From: Desulfovermiculus halophilus DSM 18834
GTDB taxonomy: Bacteria; Desulfobacterota; Desulfovibrionia; Desulfovibrionales; Desulfothermaceae
Assembly: GCF_000620765.1 (NCBI RefSeq)
Contig: NZ_JIAK01000013.1
Span: forward strand, 22,138-86,137
DNA: 64,000 nucleotides
Reading direction: 5' to 3'
The notes under the pieces are model-generated. The model was not told where the DNA came from. It saw only the letters and a list, made by a program, of their open reading frames with translations, and searched no databases. Positions 27,603-34,308 of this stretch are shown in pieces. A program made the translations under genes and the position numbers. Position 1 is the stretch's first letter. Every line of letters begins with the position of its first letter.

Positions 27603-28400
27603 ATGATTCAACCCGGGGACCTTGTTCAGCTGGTCAGCCCCAAAGGCAAACGCTACCTGCGGGTGGCCGGGGCGGAAGACGAACTGCACACCCATGACGG
27701 AAAACTGGATTTGAAGAGTATCTGCGATCTTGACTATGGTCAATGCATTCGCACCCATCTGGACCGGGAGTACCGGCTGTTCAAACCCACCCTGTACGAG
27801 CTGGTCAAAAAGATCGAGCGCCAGACCCAGATAATCTACCCCAAGGATATCGGATACATCCTGTTCAAGCTGAGCATTGGCCCCGGGGCGCGGGTCGTCG
27901 AGGCCGGGTGCGGTTCGGGGAGCCTGACCTTGGCCCTGGCCTGGTTCGTCGGTTTCCAGGGAAAGGTCGTCTCCCTGGAACGCCGGCCCGAGTTCGCCGG
28001 CCTGTGCGCCAAGAACCTGTCCAAGGTCGGGCTCCTGGACCGGGTGGACATCAGGGAACAGGACGTGGAGCAAGGATTCGGCCAGCCTGAAGCCGATGCC
28101 GTTTTTATTGATCTCCGCACCCCCTGGGACTACCTGGACCAAATCGCCGCCGGAGTCAAAAACGGCCACCCGGTCGGATTTTTGCTGCCCACCATGAACC
28201 AGGTCACCGCCCTCCTGCAGGCCATGCAGGATACGGCCTTTACCGAAACCGAGGTGGTGGAGATCCTGGTCCGCCACTACAAGCCGGTCCCGGACAGATT
28301 CAGGCCCCAGGACCGGATGGTGGCCCATACCGGGTACTTGATATTCGCCAAGGTCTACAAGCCGGCCCCAACCACTGCATCCGGCCCGGTGGAGGCCTGA
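27603..28400 (+). CDS. trmI: tRNA (adenine-58-N1)-methyltransferase (TrmI)
   Basis: SAM-dependent enzyme making m1A58 in the T-loop of tRNA. The 265-residue protein has an N-terminal beta-barrel domain and a Rossmann domain with VVEAGCGSGSLTLALA (motif I), VVSLERRPEFAGL (motif II) and AVFIDLRTPWDYL (motif IV). The start ATG at 27603 has AAGGAGA before it; upstream extension to 27291 overlaps rng and is not real. A degenerate MITE (copy F) follows after 9 bp. Confidence 0.93.
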   Translation: MIQPGDLVQLVSPKGKRYLRVAGAEDELHTHDGKLDLKSICDLDYGQCIRTHLDREYRLFKPTLYELVKKIERQTQIIYPKDIGYILFKLSIGPGARVVEAGCGSGSLTLALAWFVGFQGKVVSLERRPEFAGLCAKNLSKVGLLDRVDIREQDVEQGFGQPEADAVFIDLRTPWDYLDQIAAGVKNGHPVGFLLPTMNQVTALLQAMQDTAFTETEVVEILVRHYKPVPDRFRPQDRMVAHTGYLIFAKVYKPAPTTASGPVEA

Positions 28401-28409
28401 AGGCACATT

Positions 28410-28474
28410 GGTTCTGCGTCCTAGCCTGTGGAGCTATGGAGTTCGCCGTCTATTCTGTCTGTGTGCTGAGAGCC
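28410..28474. mobile_element. Family 1 MITE copy F, degenerate
   Basis: GGTTCTGCGTCCTAGCCTG, then TATGGAGTTCGCCGTC and a TCTGTGTGCTGAGAGCC end, keep the order of the short form but with many changes. No duplication is visible. It lies between trmI and the promoter of the PaaK-like gene. Confidence 0.6.
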
Positions 28475-28524
28475 AAAATCCTCCCATTAACGCCTTGATT
28501 TTACAGTTATTTTTTCAATAAAAC

Positions 28525-28552
28525 TTGACACCTGGAATTTTGCTTTTATAAT
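28525..28552 (+). promoter_or_regulatory. Consensus sigma-70 promoter of PaaK-like gene
   Basis: TTGACA (28525-28530), a 16-bp spacer, then TATAAT (28547-28552), all inside an AT-rich stretch. It is the best promoter match in the window and sits 49 bases before the ATG at 28601. Confidence 0.85.
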
Positions 28553-28600
28553 GTATGCTTATCCCGGAACGGACCCCAGACCACGAGGTAAACACGGAAT

Positions 28601-29866
28601 ATGACCCGAAAAGACCGTACAGAAGGAATCTACAACCGGCTGGAAGTGTTGGATGCCTCAGAACGGGAACAGTTCTACCGCATCCAGCTCAAAGACATGC
28701 TCAAATACGCCTACCGCTATTCCGAAGAAGTCAAAAAGCGGTTCGATCGGGCCCAATTTGACGTCAACAAGTTCAAGGACATAACCGACATCAAGCACAT
28801 CCCCATCCTGAAGAAGAAGGAGCTCATCTTTCTCCAGTCCATGGGGCCCCGCCTGGGCGGGCTGCTGACCAAGGACATGGGCAAGATGCGCCGCATCTTC
28901 CTCTCCCCCGGCCCCATCTTCGATCCCGAGGACAGGATCACGGATTACTGGGGATGGACCGAGGGATTCTATGCCGCCGGCTTCAGGTCTGGAGACGTGG
29001 TTCAGAACTGCTTCAACTACCACCTCAATCCGGCCGGGCTGATGTTTGAGGAGCCCCTGCGCAACCTGGAGTGCGCCGTGGTTCCCTCCGGACCGGGCAA
29101 CACCAACACCCAGCTGGAGATCATGCAGAAGCTGCGCATCACCGGATATGTGGGCACAGCCAGCTACCTTATGCACCTGGGGCAGAAGGCCGAGGACGCC
29201 GGGCTCAATCTGCGCAAGGACCTTTTTTTGGAAGTAGCCTTTGTGACTGCGGAAAAGGTCCCGGAAAAGGTGCGCAACACCCTGGAAAAGAAGTTTGATC
29301 TGGTCATGCGCCAAGGGTACGGGACCGCGGACGTCGGCTGCATCGGATACGAATGCTACCACAAGAACGGGCTGCACCTGGCCAACCGGGCCTTTGTCGA
29401 GATCTGCCATCCGGACACCGGGATTCCCCTCAAGGACGGCGAGGTGGGGGAAGTGGTGGTCACGGCCTTCAACAAGACCTATCCCCTGATCCGTCTGGCC
29501 ACCGGCGACCTGTCCTACATCGAGCGCGCTCCCTGCCCCTGCGGACGGACATCCCCCAGGCTGGGCGGCATCATCGGCCGGGTGGACACCACTGCCAGGA
29601 TCAAAGGGCTCTTCGTCTACCCCCATCAGATCGAGCAGGTCATCTCCAGATACGAGGAAATCAAGCGCTGGCAGCTGGAAGTGACCAACCCCGGAGGAAT
29701 CGACGAGGCCACCCTGTACGTCGAGGCCACCAACTTCAAACGCTCTGAAGAGCTCCTGCACACCTTCAGAGAAAAGATCAAGATCCGCCCCGTATTGCAG
29801 GTCCTGGCCCCGGGCACCCTGCCGCCACAGGTCAAGGCCATCGAAGACAAGCGCAGCTGGGACTAA
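28601..29866 (+). CDS. Phenylacetate-CoA ligase-like adenylate-forming enzyme
   Basis: A 421-residue protein of the PaaK branch of the ANL superfamily, which activates an acid as acyl-AMP before transfer to CoA. Visible are the GPGNTNTQLEIM loop, GYVGTASYLMHL, RQGYGTADVGCIGYEC, the TGDLSYIERAPCPCGR motif (the GD-ATP ribose site) and RIKGLFVYPHQIE. PaaK homologues are common in sulfate reducers without a phenylacetate pathway, so the acid is unknown. A consensus promoter and a downstream terminator suggest a single-gene unit. Confidence 0.85.
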   Translation: MTRKDRTEGIYNRLEVLDASEREQFYRIQLKDMLKYAYRYSEEVKKRFDRAQFDVNKFKDITDIKHIPILKKKELIFLQSMGPRLGGLLTKDMGKMRRIFLSPGPIFDPEDRITDYWGWTEGFYAAGFRSGDVVQNCFNYHLNPAGLMFEEPLRNLECAVVPSGPGNTNTQLEIMQKLRITGYVGTASYLMHLGQKAEDAGLNLRKDLFLEVAFVTAEKVPEKVRNTLEKKFDLVMRQGYGTADVGCIGYECYHKNGLHLANRAFVEICHPDTGIPLKDGEVGEVVVTAFNKTYPLIRLATGDLSYIERAPCPCGRTSPRLGGIIGRVDTTARIKGLFVYPHQIEQVISRYEEIKRWQLEVTNPGGIDEATLYVEATNFKRSEELLHTFREKIKIRPVLQVLAPGTLPPQVKAIEDKRSWD

Positions 29867-29871
29867 AGGAC

Positions 29872-29900
29872 AAAGCCCGGGAGAAATTCTCCCGGGCTTT
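29872..29900 (+). terminator. Rho-independent terminator, possibly bidirectional
   Basis: AAAGCCCGGGAGA, a 3-base loop, then TCTCCCGGGCTTT. The stem is perfect over 13 bp. It follows the PaaK-like stop by 5 bases, and the A/T tails on both sides would also serve the minus-strand CDP-alcohol gene ending at 29978. Confidence 0.85.
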
Positions 29901-29977
29901 GCTGTTCGCATCCAAGGGAACAGGCCTGTCCATGCTCCGGAATCCACAGGGGCCTCCGGGAAGGATGCAGGCCATGC

Positions 29978-30592
29978 TCAGGCCAGAACCCGCCTGGCTT
30001 CATTGATCCTCTGGCCCACAGTAACCGCTGTCAGGGCCAGATACACCCCGAGCCCCACCCAGAGCACCTCCAGCCGCACCCCGGAGAACAAAGCCAGCAG
30101 CAAGGCCCAGACCAGGAGATAGATGACCCGCACCGGGCGGCTCATAACCCCGGTTTTGCAGGTTTGGCCCAGACTCTCGACCTTGGCCTTGATGTAGCTG
30201 ATCAGCATGGTAGCCAAAAGGGCCACGAACATGACCACGGCCGCTTCCAGACGCCAGTGGGGAAAGGACCAGAACATGATCAGAAACCCCAGGAGATAGG
30301 CGCAGTCAGCAGCCCGATCCAGGGTTGAGTCCCAGAAGGAGCCGAACCTGGACTGCTGTTTGGTGGCCCGGGCCAAAAAACCGTCCAATGTGTCGGCCAC
30401 CCCGGAGAGCACCAGAAACACAAAACCGGCCCAAGGAGAAAACCCAAAGCCCACCGGAACCAGACAGGCTGCCGCCAGGCCCCAGGAGGTGACGGTATTC
30501 GGCCGCACCTCCCTCTTCTGCATCCAGGCCACAACCGATCGGTCCAGCAGGGAAAAATACCTGCGTGCGACCAGCGAGTTTCGCAAATCCAT
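29978..30592 (-). CDS. CDP-alcohol phosphatidyltransferase family protein
   Basis: A 204-residue integral membrane enzyme with about six hydrophobic helices. The complete CAPT motif is present: ADTLDGFLARATKQQSRFG followed by SFWDSTLD, giving the D-x2-DG-x2-AR-x8-G-x3-D-x3-D pattern. It likely transfers a phosphatidyl or related group from CDP-diacylglycerol to an alcohol; the alcohol (inositol phosphate, glycerol phosphate or other) is not readable. The ATG at 30592 follows GAGATGGG. It is 61 bp downstream of the SagB-like gene. Confidence 0.85.
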   Translation of the reverse strand: MDLRNSLVARRYFSLLDRSVVAWMQKREVRPNTVTSWGLAAACLVPVGFGFSPWAGFVFLVLSGVADTLDGFLARATKQQSRFGSFWDSTLDRAADCAYLLGFLIMFWSFPHWRLEAAVVMFVALLATMLISYIKAKVESLGQTCKTGVMSRPVRVIYLLVWALLLALFSGVRLEVLWVGLGVYLALTAVTVGQRINEARRVLA

Positions 30593-30653
30593 CCCATCTC
30601 CCCGCTTGATCGGATTCAGATCTTGCCAGATTGGCGCCTCTTTGCGCCTGTTT

Positions 30654-31421
30654 TCACCGCTTCGCGGCTTCGCAGCCCCTTCCTCCATCGTCCGGATGGC
30701 CCACACTGGCAAAATAGAGCATGCTCTCTTCCTTGCCGTCCAGTCCAAAGAGCTCGTTGGCCTCCCCGTCGAAATAGGCCCCCACCGGGCAGGCGGACAG
30801 CCCGAAGCCTTCGGCGGCCAACAGGAGGTTCTGGCAGATATGCCCCAGATCCATGAAGATATAACGCATCCCCCGATGGCCGTACTTGGCCATATTCCGG
30901 CGGAGCACAGCAGACCAGCAGACATTCACAGCCGCCTGGGCCATGAACCGCTGGTCCAGGCAGATCTGGGCCAGCTGCGGCCCGAATGATCCGCTGTCCA
31001 GGGTTTCCAGGCACCAATCCTTGATGTTCAGATGATACAGCCCTGGCTCCAGCCCCTGGACTTTGTTCACCTGCACATAGGTCTCCACCGGGTACAGGGC
31101 TCCGGCAGAGGGGGCTGTGCGCAGGGACAGCCGTCCGGCCTGTCCGCTGATGCCCTGAGAGGCCCACAGCAGAGCGGACAGGGCCTCCAGACTCACATCG
31201 TGATGTGCGTACCGCCGCCGGGATCGCCGCGAGGACAGGGCCTCCCACAGCTGGCCCCCTGGATCAACGGGCTGGGGCAAAGACACGGTTGGGGCTTGGG
31301 GGTAGACCTTATACAACGGGGCCGGTCGAATGTGCGGCCGGGACATGGTGGCTATCTGCTCCCGATCGTACTCTGTCTGGTGCAGATAGGTTGTCCCCAG
31401 GCAGGATTGCAGATCAGACAT
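30654..31421 (-). CDS. SagB/ThcOx-type nitroreductase-like dehydrogenase
   Basis: A 255-residue FMN-dependent nitroreductase-fold protein. Motifs are SSRRSRRRYAHHDVSLEALSALLWASQG, RTAPSAGALYPVETYVQV (FMN-binding), and a C-terminal HICQNLLLAAEGFGLSACPVGAYFD. In toxin clusters this family oxidises thiazolines and oxazolines, but no YcaO or precursor peptide gene lies within the window, so a free-standing redox role is likelier. The ATG at 31421 has ACAGGAGG before it. Upstream is a family 3 repeat. Confidence 0.85.
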   Translation of the reverse strand: MSDLQSCLGTTYLHQTEYDREQIATMSRPHIRPAPLYKVYPQAPTVSLPQPVDPGGQLWEALSSRRSRRRYAHHDVSLEALSALLWASQGISGQAGRLSLRTAPSAGALYPVETYVQVNKVQGLEPGLYHLNIKDWCLETLDSGSFGPQLAQICLDQRFMAQAAVNVCWSAVLRRNMAKYGHRGMRYIFMDLGHICQNLLLAAEGFGLSACPVGAYFDGEANELFGLDGKEESMLYFASVGHPDDGGRGCEAAKR

Positions 31422-31487
31422 ACCCACCTCCTGTTCCAAGGCGATTCGCTGGTTACCGTCAGCTGCCTGCCCGGATCTTTTGGTAAT

Positions 31488-31656
31488 CGTTCAGACTCCC
31501 TTCCCAAAGTTCAGGGGGTCCTTGCCCAGTGAGGCGGTGACCAGCCATGTAGCTCACAGTTGGCGTTGAGCCCCGTGTTGGGACTGATACGAAAAACAAT
31601 CAACCAGCCGGAATCAGAAGCCCTTCAGCCCCTCGCGGGATAAGGCCCCCTGAGCA
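31488..31656. repeat. Family 3 repeat, copy 2
   Basis: A 169-bp block from CGTTCAGACTCCC to CCCCCTGAGCA in the 282-bp gap between the SagB-like and DUF445 genes. The centre GTGTTGGGACTGATACGAAA and the blocks GAGGCGGTGACCAGC and CAGTTGGCG align with copy 1 at 6733-6889. TTCAGGGGGTCCTT near the left side can pair with the AAGGCCCCCTGAG end. The copy is in the same orientation as copy 1. The rest of the gap shows nothing. Confidence 0.75.
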
Positions 31657-31703
31657 AATACATCCCTTGCTGCAGTGCCTGATATCAAGCCCCGGCTGAG
31701 GGG

Positions 31704-32318
31704 TTACCAGAGGACAAAAATCAGGGCCTGAGCTGAACCAACCACAAGTCCCAAAACCCCGCCGATGATTTCAATGAACCAGAACTCTTTGCGCAACATG
31801 GAGAAGAGCAGGCCTTCCAGACGAGCCGGGGAAAAGGCCTCGATCTTTTCCCGGACAATTCGCTGCACCTGGACCTGGGATTCCAGCTCGGATGCAGCCT
31901 GCTCCACGAGACCCGGAAGAAAGCGCTCCACCTCATCGACGATCATTTCCGCAGCCCTATGGGCCACAGCTCCCCGAAGCAGGGTATTCAGCAGAGGATG
32001 CAGGGAGGTCAGCTTCCTCTGCACAAAACGGTGCACCGAGTCCTGGACCATGGACCGCAAGCGGGTCTGAAACTCGGGCCGGTCGATGATTTCCCGAATA
32101 TCCTGATGATTGAGAAGCTCGGTCTCAACCAGCTCTCCAAGCCGCCAGGCCAGCTCGGCCTGGCGTTTGGGGAAAAGCCCCTGCCAGGTCCAGCCCAGGA
32201 TGTGCACCGGCTGCCGGGGATGAAACAGCATGCGGATGGCCAGATAATTGGTCATCCACCCGATAAAGGCGCATATGACTGGAGAGAGCAGGTATTTGAG
32301 ACTTTCAGGTTCCATCAT
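31704..32318 (-). CDS. DUF445 family membrane protein
   Basis: A 204-residue protein with hydrophobic segments at each end (LLSPVICAFIGWMTNYLAIRMLF near the N-terminus and IIGGVLGLVVGSAQALIFVLW at the C-terminus). Between them is a helical region with HRFVQRKLTSLHPLL. The WMTNYLAIRMLFHP motif is the DUF445 signature. Family function is unknown. The second helix has glycine-rich packing. It is 109 bp downstream of the YHS gene. Confidence 0.85.
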   Translation of the reverse strand: MMEPESLKYLLSPVICAFIGWMTNYLAIRMLFHPRQPVHILGWTWQGLFPKRQAELAWRLGELVETELLNHQDIREIIDRPEFQTRLRSMVQDSVHRFVQRKLTSLHPLLNTLLRGAVAHRAAEMIVDEVERFLPGLVEQAASELESQVQVQRIVREKIEAFSPARLEGLLFSMLRKEFWFIEIIGGVLGLVVGSAQALIFVLW

Positions 32319-32427
32319 ACTCTGTTTGTACGCAAAGGCAAGATGAACGCGAGGGCGGGATCACATTCTCCGGCTCCTGACTTTCTCCGGTAAACGAGTG
32401 CCGGGAGAGGGCAGGTATCCACCAGAG

Positions 32428-32694
32428 CTAGTTCTCGGTTTCTTCCTCTTTGTTTTTCAGAAAGGCGTCCCGGCATTGGTAGCTGCAGAAATAATGCACC
32501 TGATCGTCGTCCTTGACCCGGATTCCGGTCTCAGTGCTCACATAGGTTCCGCAAACCGGATCCTTGACCATCTCCCCGGAATCAATCAGGTCCTGTTTCT
32601 TTTTCTCCCGGTTCAGGTTCTTTTTTTTCTGATCCCCCATGATCAGCTTGTAGAGAATGAATCCGGCGGCCGCAAAGATCAGCAGCTTAAACAT
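32428..32694 (-). CDS. YHS/TRASH-domain small membrane protein
   Basis: An 88-residue protein. The first 18 residues (MFKLLIFAAAGFILYKLI) form a membrane anchor, followed by a Lys-rich linker and a YHS-type metal-binding domain: KDPVCGTYVSTETGIRV and VHYFCSYQCRDAFLKN. Three Cys (C..C..C) are conserved, as in proteins that bind copper or other soft metals. The start at 32694 follows CCGGAGGAA and overlaps folK by 8 bp, so it is likely coupled. The longer frame upstream is a folK shadow. Confidence 0.85.
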   Translation of the reverse strand: MFKLLIFAAAGFILYKLIMGDQKKKNLNREKKKQDLIDSGEMVKDPVCGTYVSTETGIRVKDDDQVHYFCSYQCRDAFLKNKEEETEN

Positions 32695-33289
32695 AGGTTC
32701 CTCCGGAGGTGGCGGACACAGCAGATCCGACGGTCCGGGGCCCTGCATCCGGGTCTGCCCCCGGCTCTTCACCGTGGGTATCATCCTGCCATATCCGCAG
32801 CCCTTGTCTTCGATAGGCCAGACAGTGCAGACGGTCGGCGACCTGCGTCCCATCCGGCAGGCACAAGTCAGGGGTCAGCTCCACAAGAGGGACCAAGACA
32901 AAGGCCCGGTGCAAAATTCCGGGATGAGGCAGGGTCAGCTCAGGGGTATCCACAACCTGCCGGCCAAAAAGGAGCAGATCACAGTCGATGCGCCTTGGCC
33001 CCCAGTGAGCGGTCCGCTTTCGGCCCAGCATCTGTTCGATATTGAGCAGGTGGCGCATCAGCAGCTCGGGGGTCCAGGCCGGATGGCACAGAACCCGGAT
33101 GACTTGATTGGCGAACCACGGCTGCTCTTTGACCCCCTGCGGTTCAGTGTAGTAGACTTGCGAGGACAGAGGGGAAAAGACCCCGGTAATGGATTGGATA
33201 TGCTTTCTGGCCTTGGCCAGGTTCTCCTCCGGCCGGCCCTGATTGGATCCCAGACCGATATATACCGGTATTTTCGGCACTTCGTTCAC
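32687..33289 (-). CDS. folK: 2-amino-4-hydroxy-6-hydroxymethyldihydropteridine diphosphokinase (FolK)
   Basis: Pyrophosphokinase of folate biosynthesis. It has IPVYIGLGSNQGRPEENLAKA, YYTEPQG, and the HPPK signature RTAHWGPRRIDCDLLLFG. The 200-residue product exceeds the usual 160 by a hydrophilic C-terminal tail (GEEPGADPDAGPRTVG), which may reflect read-through to a late stop rather than function. It is followed directly by the YHS gene. The divergent xer gene begins 83 bp away. Confidence 0.93.
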   Translation of the reverse strand: MNEVPKIPVYIGLGSNQGRPEENLAKARKHIQSITGVFSPLSSQVYYTEPQGVKEQPWFANQVIRVLCHPAWTPELLMRHLLNIEQMLGRKRTAHWGPRRIDCDLLLFGRQVVDTPELTLPHPGILHRAFVLVPLVELTPDLCLPDGTQVADRLHCLAYRRQGLRIWQDDTHGEEPGADPDAGPRTVGSAVSATSGGTYV

Positions 33290-33372
33290 GTTTCACCCCT
33301 TTGATCTTCAGCTGCGCGGGTTACCTGAGGGAATGAAGCACATCTTTTTTTAAAAGGCAAGGCGAGGCGGCA

Positions 33373-34308
33373 GTGGACTTTCACCCGGCATCATCCCCCA
33401 CCCCCCCACATGAAGAGCACCCCTGGACCGAAAAATATCTGCACCACCTGGTCAGCATCAGCGGCCTGTCCGAAAACACCGTTGCGGCCTATGCCCACGA
33501 CTTGCGGGATTTCGCCTCCTTTTTGACCCAGCACAGCGCCGGCCTGGATCAGGTGTCGGAAGACTCCCTTGTCCTCTATCTCATCTTTCTCCGCCGGCAG
33601 GGCCTCGGGAACCGATCCGTGGCCAGACGGCTCTCCAGCCTGCGCAGCTTTTACGACTTTTTGCGCCAGGAGGGGCAGATCCAGGACAACCCGGCCCGTC
33701 TCCTGGACAGCCCCAAGCTTCCCCAGCTCCTGCCCCGGGTCCTGACCGAGCCCGAGGCCGCCGCACTGCTGGCCCGCCCGGACCCGAACACCAAGCTCGG
33801 AGCCCGGGACCGGACCATTCTGGAGCTCATGTACGCCGCCGGCCTTCGGGTCTCCGAGGTGTGCACCCTCCGCCCCCTGGACTTCGATTCCCAGGCCGGG
33901 TATCTGCGGGTCATGGGCAAAGGGCACAAGGAACGCATCCTCCCGGTCCACGCCGCGGCCCAAACCCAGCTGAGCACGTATCTGGCCTCCTGGCGCCCCC
34001 TGTTCTCCCCCAAAACCGAGGCCATGTTCCTGAACCGCTCCGGCACCGGTCTGTCCAGACAGGGACTGTGGAAGATGATCGCCAAACGGGCCGCTCAAGC
34101 CAGAATCCAGGGCCATATTTCCCCCCACACCATCCGGCACACCTACGCCACCCACCTCCTGGCCGGAGGGGCTGACCTGCGCAGCGTCCAGCTCCTTCTG
34201 GGTCACGCCGACATCGGCACCACCCAGATCTACACCCATGTGGACATCTCCCGGCTCAGGGAGATCCATCAACGCTATCACCCCAGATCCAGGTCCAAGC
34301 AGTCATGA
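33373..34308 (+). CDS. xerD: Tyrosine recombinase XerC/XerD type
   Basis: A 311-residue site-specific recombinase for chromosome dimer resolution. The N-terminal SAM-like domain (about 20-105) precedes the catalytic domain with AAGLRVSEVCTL (first Arg), GKGHKERILPV (Lys), SPHTIRHTYATHLLAGG (His-x2-Arg), LLGHADIGTT (His) and the nucleophile Tyr in TQIYTHV. The catalytic set is complete. The start is GTG at 33373. I cannot decide between XerC and XerD without a tree. The stop overlaps the next start (ATGA). Confidence 0.9.
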   Translation: MDFHPASSPTPPHEEHPWTEKYLHHLVSISGLSENTVAAYAHDLRDFASFLTQHSAGLDQVSEDSLVLYLIFLRRQGLGNRSVARRLSSLRSFYDFLRQEGQIQDNPARLLDSPKLPQLLPRVLTEPEAAALLARPDPNTKLGARDRTILELMYAAGLRVSEVCTLRPLDFDSQAGYLRVMGKGHKERILPVHAAAQTQLSTYLASWRPLFSPKTEAMFLNRSGTGLSRQGLWKMIAKRAAQARIQGHISPHTIRHTYATHLLAGGADLRSVQLLLGHADIGTTQIYTHVDISRLREIHQRYHPRSRSKQS

